From the NCBI GenBank assembly GCA_001430745.1, contig KQ481946.1:224929-257641 (forward strand): DNA of 32,713 nt, given 5' to 3'. The translations under genes were made by a program, and so were the position numbers. Position 1 is the stretch's first letter. The number at the start of each line of letters is the position of its first letter. The DNA comes from Auxenochlorella pyrenoidosa. Lineage: Eukaryota; Chlorophyta; Trebouxiophyceae; Chlorellales; Chlorellaceae. The notes beneath the pieces were generated by a model. It was not told the origin of the DNA. It did no database searches and saw only the letters and a program-made list of their open reading frames with translations. Below, piece after piece: positions 20,794-31,019 of this stretch.

Positions 20794-23700
20794 ATGCTGC
20801 AGGGTCCAATAGGATCCGTCGCAGAAGCAGTGGTCTTGTGAGTTGCTCAGGCTGTGCTCTCGGAAATTTCGGCAGCTCAGCACTTTGCAAAGCCCTCCCT
20901 TCCAGCCTCACCATTGATCTGATCCTGCGCAGGGCTCTGGTGGGAACGCTAACATGGGTGCAGCTGCGCCGCTGGCAGACTCGCCCAGCGGCAACCGCCG
21001 GCGACGCCGCGGGCTCTGCCGCCACCAAGAGCGAGGCTGCAAGCGAGCCGGTTGACGTGCAGATCGCGGGCCATGGCATCGAGGATGCAGCCGAGGAGGA
21101 GGCGCAGCAGGGGTGAGGCTCTCAGAGGAGGCTAAGAGGAACCAAACCCACAGTCTGTCTTGCTGTGCGTTCCCGGGCCCCAGACGTGCGGTTGCTGCCT
21201 TCCTGTCACTCCTCGCTTCCCGGCCGCTGCGTCTTTCCTGATGCAGGGTGCACGTGGTGGGCAGCAGCGGCAGCCTGCCGGGTATGGGGCCCGCTCAGCA
21301 GGGGGGCGCAGGCGGCGAGGAGCAGGACGCAGAGGGGTCGGCGGGGTGGATTGACAAGGCAGGCCATGCCATCGTTGATGCTGCAGAGGATGCGGCCAAA
21401 CGCAAGCAAGTGGGGAGGGGATGACCGGTCCAGGGTCCCGCATGCGCCCAGCACCCAGCGCCTGCGTGCCCGCCGTGCATTGGTTTCCGCGCTTCCACGG
21501 TCCGCCCACACTGCTGCCGTGGCCCCGGCTGCGCTGCGCCGGCTGCGTGCCGCAGGGTGCATATGGTGGGAAGCAGCGTCAACATCCCCGACATGAGCGC
21601 CAACCTGAAGGCAAAGGTCACAGGTGGGTGTGTCACGGGCGCCCCCCGGGGGAAAGAATGGCTGGGCCGGCACATGAGCAGGGCCTGCTGCGGTCGAGCG
21701 TGTCTACTCGGCTCTGCGTCTGCCCAGCAAGCTTCGCCTTGTGCGCAACCGCCCCGCCCCACCTGTCTGATGCCCCACATCCCGTGCAGTGTCGGAGGAG
21801 CAGCAGAGCAACCCGGCGCTGCTGGCGGCGGTGTACGACGACATGGCGGGTGAGGCAGGGGGAGGGGGCACTGGCGGGGCGGGGCGCCGCCTGCACCACC
21901 GTCGGCACACGCTGGGCGTCGACCAGCGCTGTCGAAATCTCTACGGGGGCAGCGCACGAACCGCCTCTTCACCCTCTGTTGCGTGGCCTCCCTGTGCCTG
22001 GCCCTGCAGAGAAGTTTGTGCAGCACGGGCTGAACCTGCCGGCGGTGGAGGCGATGCGGCAGTACTTTAGCAACCTCGAGGGCCCGGGTGTGTGCAGGGG
22101 CGGGTTGTCTTGCCTGCGCCTGCCGCCCTCTGCCCAGCGCGCCAGGGAGCGCAGGAGCCCTTGCCAATGTGCCAGGCTTGGCGGGGAGGCGAGCTCACGG
22201 CCACCCTTTGCGCTGGCGCTGGACCCCAGCCCCGCGGCGCTGCCCCTCTTCCTACCCTCCACGGCTGCAGGCGACCCGGAGCCGCTCGAGTATGACGCCT
22301 TCCCGGTGCCGCTGCCGCCGGGGGCGGTGCGGCTGGGGGTCATCTTCTTCCAGGTGGGGTGTGTGGGGGGCTGTGTGGCCTGGTGCATCACGCAGCCGCT
22401 TCTGTGCTTCTTGCGTGTCTGTGTCGCAAGTTCTGTTGCGGTCAGACATACTGTACGCCCAAACAAGCAAGCATGCATGTTGGCCTCCCTGGGGGCAGCG
22501 CCTGCAGACCCAGCCTGCAAGACATGGCGGGGCCATGCTGGGCACTCGGGGACTGGAGCTCCAGCCCGCCCTCTGTCCTGCACACACGTCTCTGCTTGCC
22601 AACGTGTGGTGCGCCCGCTGCTCACCCTTGCAGGAGTGCAACGCCGAGCTCGCTGAGATGGTGCAGCAGGCGGCGCAGGAGGTGCTGTCAGTGCTGCCCG
22701 AGGGTGAGGGGGGGCCATGCTACGGGCAGGGTGGGCCACCTTGTGCACGCTCGCTACCCAGGTGGGCTGAGCAAGGCAGGCCACGAGCACAGTGCCAATG
22801 CAGGCCGGCGCTCGGTTTCTGGCAAGTCTGCCTGCTGTCGAATGCATGCTGTGCGCTGCCCGCCTGCCCTGGAGCCCTTGCAGGCTGCCGCGCCCACGCC
22901 AACAAGCCCTCCCACTACCACATCACCGTCTACATGTCCAGCCAGCCGCACACGCTCAGGTCGGCGCAACAAGTACTCGCGTCTTGCTTGCTTGCAGATG
23001 CAGTGTCGGGGCATGGGGCATGCCCAGGCCGGGTGAGCGACTGTGCATGCAAATGGAGGGTGAGAGCACGGCGCACAGGCTGGCCTCTGTCAAGCAGCCC
23101 TGACGCCCTCTGCAGCGTGCACCCCAAGCGCCCTGCCCAGCCCCCAACTGTCCCCTTGCTTGGCCCCCGCCTGGGCAGGCCCGACCCCTTTGACCCCCGG
23201 GAAGGCGGCCTCAAGGTGGACGGCACCCCGCAGGAGCAAGCAGAGTCGGCGCGGGTGGGGTTGGGGGGTGGGGCTGAATGTTCATGCCGTTGTGCCGGTG
23301 TGTCCGTCCACCTGCGCACCCCTACAGCACTGCGCAGGGCAGGATGGGTGTGTTCTGCCCTGGGCCGCTGCTGGCGCTTGATTGGTTTGCTCCCAGGCGC
23401 GCGCCCTGCCCTCTGCCTGCTGCGGTGCTGAGCGGCGCCAGCCGCCTGCCCTGTGCAGCCCAACCCTGCGACGCTGGCCCGCGAGACCGAAGCGTTCCGG
23501 GCAGCCGCGGCCAGCACGGGTGAGCCCCGCACCGGCAGCCAGGCCGGCCTGCGGTGCTGGGAGCCTGCCCGGCAAGGTCTGACATGCTGGTCTGTACTTT
23601 GCACGTGGTGCGCCAGCTCGACCATTGCTTCCCTAAGGGAGGACTTGCCAGGCCCCAGTGCCGGCCGTTCTCACTAGAGGGAACTCTGGCTGGCTGCCCC

Positions 23701-24858
23701 CACCCACCCCGCCCTCCACCCCCCCCTCCCACCCGCGCAGCCGGCCCTGAGCTGGAAGTGCACCGCCTGCTGATGGCCGACAGCGGAACCCTGCTGCTCT
23801 GCAGCGTGGACGGCAGCGGCAACCTGGCCAAGGTGGGTGGGGGGGGGGGGGTGGGATGGGGCTGCGCTGGCAGGCAGGCACGCTTACACTGCATGTCCGC
23901 CTGTAGTGGAGCGCGCTGCTGCCTGGGAGCATGGACCTCGCCCCAATTTCGCACAGCCCACCTGAGAGGGTTGGCCAAGCGGTGCCACGCCCGCGTCCCA
24001 GCCGGCCTCATGGCCCCTTGCTCCGGCGCACCCCTCCCCCTGTGCAGCTGCGCAAGAAGCTGCGGCAGGCCTTCATGGGCGGCCCGCCCAAGCAGCCGAC
24101 CATCGTGCACGCCTCCATCGCGCGCCTGCTGTCGGCGGAGCAGCTCAGCCGCGAGCAGATTAACCGCATCCAGGTCGGTACCCAAACACTCGGCTGTGCT
24201 CTCTGTGAAGCCTTGCCTGCCGCTGCGGCAAGGCGCTCGTTGGGTTGCGCTGTGCGTCGGCGCCCTGCAGATCTGCTTTGCTAGCTTGCTCAATGCTCTG
24301 GCAGCCAACTGGCAGCCAGGAAACGCGGTCAGCCTGCGGTGCGGCAAGCAAGCGCGTCTGCGGGGCGAACCCAACGCTGCGCACGCTCGCTGGGCGCAGG
24401 CGGTGTGCGACAAGTGGACCGAGCGGCTGCGCGGCGTGCGGTTCAGCCCGGGGCAGTGCTACCACATCCAGGCGCGCGCCCTTGGATGCGTGCGCCCCTT
24501 GCTTTCCATCTTTGCTTTGGACCTTGGCTGGTCGGTTGTTGCATGCCCTGGCAGGGTGATGGTGCAAGGGCCCCACCCCTGGCCGCCCAGGCTCGCAGGG
24601 CGTGCTGTATGCTCCTCTCCTCCAAAACTCCATGCAGCGTGTATAATTATCACTGCTCTCAGCTATCAGCTACTTGCGCGGCCACTGCCACACAGCCGTG
24701 CTCTGTTTCAGGGTGGCGAAGGCTCCACTTGAGCCCAGCTCACCACGTGTGCCCCTGTCGTGCCCTGCGTCATGCAGGAGAACACATTCACAACAGTGGA
24801 GGGCCCCCGCGTGCCGCTGCCATTCAAACGCAACGGCAGGAAGAGCGCAGACGCCTAG
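20794..24858 (+). CDS. Membrane-anchored 2H-phosphoesterase-like protein (RNA ligase/cyclic nucleotide phosphodiesterase family)
   Basis: Fifteen exons join in phase (20794-20837, 20933-21112, 21247-21405, 21556-21623, 21790-21849, 22010-22087, 22271-22353, 22634-22703, 22884-22959, 23116-23254, 23459-23519, 23741-23832, 24048-24173, 24400-24471, 24778-24858) to 462 aa. A hydrophobic N-terminal segment (about 9-25, VAEAVVLALVGTLTWVQ then LRRW) suggests a membrane anchor; it is built only when intron 1 is removed. Residues 61-135 contain an internal duplication. The C-terminal half has two H-x-[TS]-x motifs: HITV (H260, T262) within SHYHITVYMSS, and HASI (H391, S393). They are spaced as in 2H phosphoesterases, which act on 2',3'-cyclic or 2'-5' phosphodiesters. 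The segment EYDAFPVPLPPGAVRLGVIFF and QECNAELAEMVQQAAQEVL resemble a plant family annotated as RNA ligase/cyclic nucleotide phosphodiesterase. Introns 3 and 14 begin with GC. Substrate and compartment are unknown. Confidence 0.74.
21406..21555 (+). other. GC-AG intron after the duplicated exon (2H gene intron 3)
   Basis: The donor is CGCAA|GCAAGT and the acceptor is GCCGCAG|GGTGCA. Using the GT four bases downstream would break the frame, whereas GC keeps it (AAKRK-VHMVGSS). The paralogous donor of exon 2 is a normal GT. Confidence 0.75.
22417..22472 (+). repeat. Intronic hairpin-forming dispersed repeat, copy 2
   Basis: This copy lies in intron 7 of the 2H gene and aligns without gaps to 10529-10584 (46 of 56 identical by eye). 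Here the stem is tighter: GTCTG, TGT, CGCAA, a 6-nt loop, TTGCG, GT, CAGAC. The first 17 nt are identical in both copies. Confidence 0.65.
24472..24777 (+). other. GC-AG intron (2H gene intron 14)
   Basis: The donor is ATCCAG|GCGCGC and the acceptor is CATGCAG|GAGAAC. The frame runs YHIQ-ENTFTTVEGPRVPLPF to the stop. The donor hexamer equals that of importin-9 intron 14. No GT donor lies at the exon end. A short extra exon within this 306-nt intron cannot be excluded. Confidence 0.65.
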
Positions 24859-25029
24859 GCAGGAGGGCAGGGCGGTCGGCTTTCGCCTTTGCAACAAGGA
24901 ATTTCTGGTTTCTCTGATTCATCAATGTATCTGAAATCTTTAGAATTGCGTGGGCATGTCATGTCATATCAGCGCATACATGACAAGCACAGTGCTGCAG
25001 ATTAAATTCAATCAATGAGCATGGCGGTG
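24859..25029. other. Short convergent intergenic region
   Basis: Only 171 bp separate the stop codons of the 2H gene (plus) and URB1 (minus), so the two 3' UTRs probably overlap. The segment is AT-richer than its surroundings (around 24895-25015). No TGTAA is present on either strand. Confidence 0.6.
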
Positions 25030-28000
25030 TTATGCTGAAGCCTGTGCTGCAGCCGCCAGCGCTTGCGCAACAGCCGCAATGTCCTCCAGGCCCTGGGCAA
25101 CCCCAGGCAGCCTCTTCCTGCCCGCCGGCCCCTCGCCGCTGCTGCCGCCTCCCAGCTGCTGCCGCGCCTCTTGCAAGAAGGGCAGCACACGGCGGCACAC
25201 CAGTGCCACGCAGCTTGCACCAGGTGCCCCGCTTTCCAGGCCTGCTGCTGCAGCCGCCGCGCTGGCCAGCTGCCGCGCCGCCGCCAGCATCTGCTGCGCC
25301 ACGCCTGCCCCGCCAGCGCCCCGCATGACTGCTCGCAGCTGCAGCAGGCGGCGCAGCGCTTCCAGCGGCGCCTGCAGCGCCTGCTCTGCTTCCCCCGCTG
25401 CGCCCTGCGGGCTGCTTGTGCTGCCGCCGTCGCCACCCTGCTGTGCCAGCCGCTCCAGGGCGGCCTGCGCGGCGCCTGCCAGCCAGGGGATGAGGCCAGA
25501 CTCGCGTGCCAGCTGGCGCGCGGCACGTGGCACGTAGGTCGCCGTGCACAGCAGGCGCAGCGCCAGCGAGGCAGCCGCCGGGTCTGCGACTGCAGGCCGG
25601 GCGGGGGGGAGCGCGGCCTGCCTGGCTCAGCCATGCTTGCGTAGCGCTGCCTTGCAGCAGGTTTCGGTTGGCAATATTCATTGTTTATTGACGGGCAGCA
25701 CGCAGGCATGCACTCAGTCTTGCAGGGCAGCCGCAGGCGCGGCAGATGCACGCACCCGCCGAGTCGTGCAGCGCCATGGCCTGCTCAAGGGCGTGCTTCC
25801 GACGGTACAGCGAGGCGTCGTCGCTGCCCCGCAGCCCGGCCAGCAGGAGCGTGGCGGGGGGGGGGGGGGGGGGGGGGGGTGCAGTGGTGGTGGTGGGCGC
25901 CCGACGGGGAACATAAAGTGGGCAGTGAGGGAGCAGTGTCAAGCAGGACAGGCGCCTGGGCGAAACCATCCGTGCAAGGCAGGCACAGCTGGGGGGGAAG
26001 AAGCAGGCATGCTGAACTTGTGCCGCGTGGCCCGCTGATGTCATGCGAAGCCACCCTGGGGCTTCGTCAATGCTCAACCAGCGCCAGCGCGCCGCACCCA
26101 CCTGCAGCATCCAGCGCCGCTCCGCCGCATGCTGCTGCCCTCCAGACATGAGCAGCTGGCCCAGTAGAGGCACCTCCTGCGGGGGGAGGGGCCATCGGGG
26201 GAGTGGAGCAGGCAGGGCGGCCGAGAGTTGGCTGTGGAATGCCAGGGCGCAGCGGGCACACGCGCCTGCGTGACGGCTAGCGCAGCGACTCGATGCAGCC
26301 AGGACAGCACGCGCGCGCAGGTGCAGGCCGCCTCTTTTGGCCTCCGCTGTGCCCTCCTGGCTCACCAAAGTGGCCAGGGTGGCGCGCCGCGTGACCTGCT
26401 TGTTGACGGCTGGGTACATGGCGGCGCCCGGGTGCAGCGCCAGCAGGGCTGCAGACGAGGTGGGCGGGCGGGGGCGAGCTGGGTCGGGTGAGCTCAGGGC
26501 AGGGCCAGCGCACGGTTGGCGCATGTGCCGTCCATGGCAGGACGGGCGCGAGCGCAGCGTTGCAACAGGTGGCTGGCCGCCCAGGCGTGGCCGGCTGCGC
26601 TGCGCCCAAGGCGACAGGCAGCTCCCCTGCCCGTGCTGCTGCTGCTGCTGCTGCTGCTGCGCACTCACCCGCTTCGGCCAGGAAGGCAGCGTGCACGGCG
26701 GGCAGGCGTTGGAAGGGTCGGGTGACGGTGGCGCGCAGCGTGGACAGCAGCACGCTGCAGGGGACATCAGAAGCACCGGGGACTCAGCAGGGAGCGCAGG
26801 CGATGACTGCCAACAGGCGGATGCTTTTGCACGCACACAGCACATGCGGAAGGGAGATGTGCCATCAGAGGTGGCGCGTACTCAGGCCCAGGCCTTGGCA
26901 AGCACCACGGGCAAGCGCCGCAGGGGGCGCACCTCAGCTGCTGCTTCTCCCGGAAGTCGGGGGCTGCTGCCGCGGTGAGCTGCGCCTCAAACAGCGCCAG
27001 TGCCTGGTAGGCAGCAGCGCGGCAGGCGGGGTCGGCAGCGGCCAGGCCGCGCAGGCACACTGCAGGCGGGGCAGGTGGAGGCAGACTTGAGTTACTGGGC
27101 GTGCACGCAATGGTGCGTCTGTGCTCATGCGCTCATGTGGGCTGGAGAGCGCTGCGGACTGCCATCCAGGGGCAGGCCGATGTCAGCAATCCTGCGGCCG
27201 CGCACGTCTCACGCAGCAGCCGCACCTGAGAGCAGCCCGGCCTCGGCAAAGGCGCGTGGCGCCAGCAGCTGCTGCCTCAGGCAGCAGCAGCAAAAGGGCA
27301 GCAGGAAGGCCGGGTCATATGCTGCCGTGCAGCCAGGCAGCTGTGCCGGCTGAGCCGGCTGGCTTCCGCTGCCGCTGCCGTCGCCGCCGCCGCCGCCGCC
27401 CGGCTGGCTGCTGCTGCCTGGTGCGGCAAGGCTGCAGGCCTCTGGCCAGTGGCAGACGGTGAGGGCCGCACGCAACGGGTCCAGCGACAGGCGCTGCTGC
27501 AGCAATTGCCGCCGCTGGGCACGCTGTGCCTCGTCTGCATCGCCGCCGCTGCTGGCGGGCAGCTGCTGCAGGGCGGCTGCCGCCTGGCCCCAGGCAAAGC
27601 TGCAGGCAAATATAGGGGGCAAGGGAGCAAATTGGACAGCAAAGGCTTGGAACTGGTAAGCGGACAAGCATAGCAACACACAACCAAGCAACACAGCTAT
27701 CCAATGCAGCACTGAGCCACACAGAGGCATGTTGACCCACCTGCTGCGAGCCAGGGGCCCATGCAGGAGCGCTGCCAGGGCGGCCACGTCAGCACCACCC
27801 TCAGCTGCCAGCTGTGCTGCTGCAGCGTCGCCGGCATGGCCTTGCCCGTGCGCCTGCCCACCCCGCTGCTCCCGCTGCCACTGCCGCTGGTTGATGGAGG
27901 CAGCAAGGCTCCACACAGCCGCGTCCGTGGAGGAGCACGAGGCGCCGTAGCCCGCCATCAGCAGCGGCAGCAGCGCCGCCTCTGCCGCCGCCACCTGCTG

Positions 28001-30987
28001 CGCCTGCTGCGCGGCCGCCGAGCTGGCGCCGCCGCCACCGGCGCCGCCGCCGCCGCTGCTGTACTGCTGGTGCAAGTCCAGCAGCGTCTCTATCAGCTCA
28101 CACAGCTCCTTCTTCATGTCTGCTGCCAGAGCAGCATCGGCAGGCACAGCGGGGCTGTCTGCCGCTGCCGCCAGCGGCAGCAGGGAGGCCAGCGGGCGCG
28201 GCGCCGCCTCTGCGGCGGGCGGCAGCGGCGGCGGCGAGGCCGCCGCGGCACGCATGGCAGGCAGGAAGCGGCTGTGCCCCAGCAGGCGCTGCAGCAGCTG
28301 CACCGCCGAATCTGCAACAGCCCGGTTGTGCACACCGGCGGGCTGGTCTGGCATGGGCTCGTCGCCATCAGAGTCGCTGCTGCTGCTGCTGCTGCTCTCG
28401 ACATCGCTCTCGCTGCTGCTGCTGCCACTGTCGGCGCCGCCCCTGCCACCTCCCCCCACTGCCTCCTCCTCCTCCTCCTCTGGGAGCAGCGCTGCCATGA
28501 AGCGGCGCAGCACACGCATCGCCGCCACTCCCTCCGCCGCCGCCGCAGCCGCCGCCGCCCCGCCGTCGTGAGCCTGCGCGGAGGCAGCGGCCAGGCGATG
28601 CCGCAGCACAGCGGTGCCCAGGGTGCCCGCTGCAGCCGCCGCTAGGTCGGCAAACGCCGTCGAGCCACGCTGTGCGCTGGGCAGCGCCGCGACCGCGTCG
28701 CCCAGCGGGCCGTCCAGCAGCGCGAGCAGGCGGGCCTCCAGCGGCTGCCTGCCGGCAGGCAGCCTGCACCAGGGCCCGGGCCCGGGGTTCAGCAGGTCAG
28801 ATGACATGCCATGCATGCTGAGACCGGCCCTGAGGCCCCAGGAGCAGGTCTTCACTGCTGCTACCTCCACTACTGCGCCCCAGTGCAGGGGCAGGAGAGG
28901 CCAGCAAAGCATCCACTACCAGGCAGCCCCTCAGCTCACCGCATGAGGGACGCCAGGGTGGCGGCAAAGCACCGCACGCACGCAGCCAGGTGGCGCACGC
29001 CAGCGCCGCGGCCGCCGCCGCTGCCCGCGGCAGTGGCCAGCATCACGGCCGCCTCTGCCAGCTCGCCGGCGCCGGGCCCGCTGCCGGCAGCAGGCAGGAC
29101 GGGCCAGCCCTCCTGCGGCAGCAGCGCGGCGAGCAGCTGCTCCCGCTGCTCCTGGCCCAGCCCCTGATGCCGAAGCACCAGGGCCAGGCAGGGCAGCGTG
29201 TGGCGCTGCAGCAGCTGCGCCTCCTCTGTGCCATCGGCCGCCCCCCCAGCCAGGCGGTCTGACGCCGAGGCGCCTGCGGCCCGGGCCTTCTTTGCCTTCC
29301 CCTTGCCGGCATCGCTGCCGCTGCCGCTGCTGCTCTTCCCACCGCTGGTGAAGTAGACTGCCAGGGCATGGCCCAAGGCTGCTGTCACAGATGAGGACAA
29401 GGCATCCCGGCCTGCACCCTCATTCGCCGCCGCCTCCGACGGCCCTTCCAGCAGCGCCGCAGCTGCAGGCAGGGCGAGCGCCAGGGCCGCCCTGCTGCTG
29501 CTGTCTGACAGCAGCGACTGCAGCTCGCCTGCTGCCGGCAGGCACCCACGCCGCAACAGCAGGGCCGCAAGCTGGCTGCGAGCGCCCAGGCTGCCTGCTG
29601 CTCCTGGCTGCAGACAGCAGCGCAGCAGCTGCTGCTGGCCCTTGGTGCCCAGCTCTGCGAGGGCTGCTGTGCCATGCTGCCCGCCCAGCAAGCACAGAAG
29701 GCACTCGTACACCGCCGGCGCCCCGGCAGCTGCCAGGCGGGGCAGCACGCTGCAGGCCTGCTCCAGCTGGTGCTGCTGCAGGCTGCCGCTGGCTGCCAAA
29801 TGGTGCAGCACTGCTGCTGCCGCCGCATGCAGCCACGACACGATCGGCTGTCCTCCCTCTGCTGCTGGCGCCCCTTTCTTCTTCTGCTTCTTGCTGCTCT
29901 TGCTGCCGCTGCCGCCGCCACTACTGCCAGACTCCGCATCAGTTTCGCTCACCAGCCGACCCAGCAGCGAGTCTGTCGCCCCTGCCGCCGCAGCCGCGGG
30001 CATGCGGCACAGCAGCAGCAGGAAGGCGGCTGCTGCCTCGGGCATGCTGCCACCGCCGCTGCCACCCCGCTCTGTGCTGCTCACCAGCCTGTGGAAGCTG
30101 GCTGCTACCTGCTCCATCAGCGGGGCGCAGCAGGCAGCTGTGGCATCATCCGTGCCCGCAGGCAGCAGCACCTGAGCCAGCACCTGCACAACGGTGCTCG
30201 CCAACGCCTGCTGGGCTGCACCGCTGCTGCCGGTGTTTCCTGTGCCGCTGAGAGCCGATGCAACGATCGCGCTTCCGGCCAGCAGCTGCAGGCAGCGGCG
30301 CTGCTCGGCCGCGCTGCCAGCCCCCAGCACCGTGGCCCGCAGCACCTGCAGCAGGGCGGGTGCCGAGGCTGCTGCGCCTGGCTGGCCCAGCAGGTGTAGG
30401 CACTGCCTCACAGCCGCGCTGCTTGTGCCCACGTCGACCGCAGCGCCGCCGCTGCTGTGCCTGCTGGCTGCCGTGCCGGCGCCGGCCTCCCTCCCAGAAC
30501 CGTCCGCATCCGGGCAGATGTGGCGCTGTATTGCCGCCAGCGCCTCGGCAACGCTGCCTCCAGCGGCGGCGCTGACCGAGGGGCTAGCAAGGCTGCTGAT
30601 GAGCAGGCAGCAGGCGGCTGATGCACCCAGCTGGGGCTGCCCCCCGGAGCTGGGGCTGCCGCCGCTCAACGCGGCGACGGTGCAGCCTGCAGTCGCTGCG
30701 CCGCCCGCCTCGCCCGCCGCTGGCTGCCCGCCCCGCTTCTTGGACTTCTTTGCAGGCTGCTCTCCGCTGCCGTCCTTGCCTGTGGGCGCTGCCGCTGGGG
30801 ACAGCTGGCGCTCCAGGGCTGCCAGCAGGTCCAGCAGGGGCACTCCCTCAGCGGGGAGCGCCAGGGGGGCGGCCAGCATGCCGCCGCTGCCCACCGTGCC
30901 GCCGTCGGCACCCTCGTCAGGCGCCTTGCGCTTCTTCTCCTTCTTGCCAGTCTTCTTCCCATTCTGCTCGCCGGCCCCCTCGCTTGC

Positions 30988-31019
<32 letters not shown>

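Noticed and set aside
20838..21116. A GTG-initiated open frame as the start of the 2H protein
   Set aside because: Eukaryotic initiation at GTG is unlikely, and GTGAGT at 20838 is a strong splice donor for an ATG-containing exon just upstream.
21406..21412. GT donor within CAAGTGGGG at the end of 2H-gene exon 3
   Set aside because: It puts the next exon out of frame, losing VHMVGSSVNIPDM. The GC donor four bases upstream keeps the frame.
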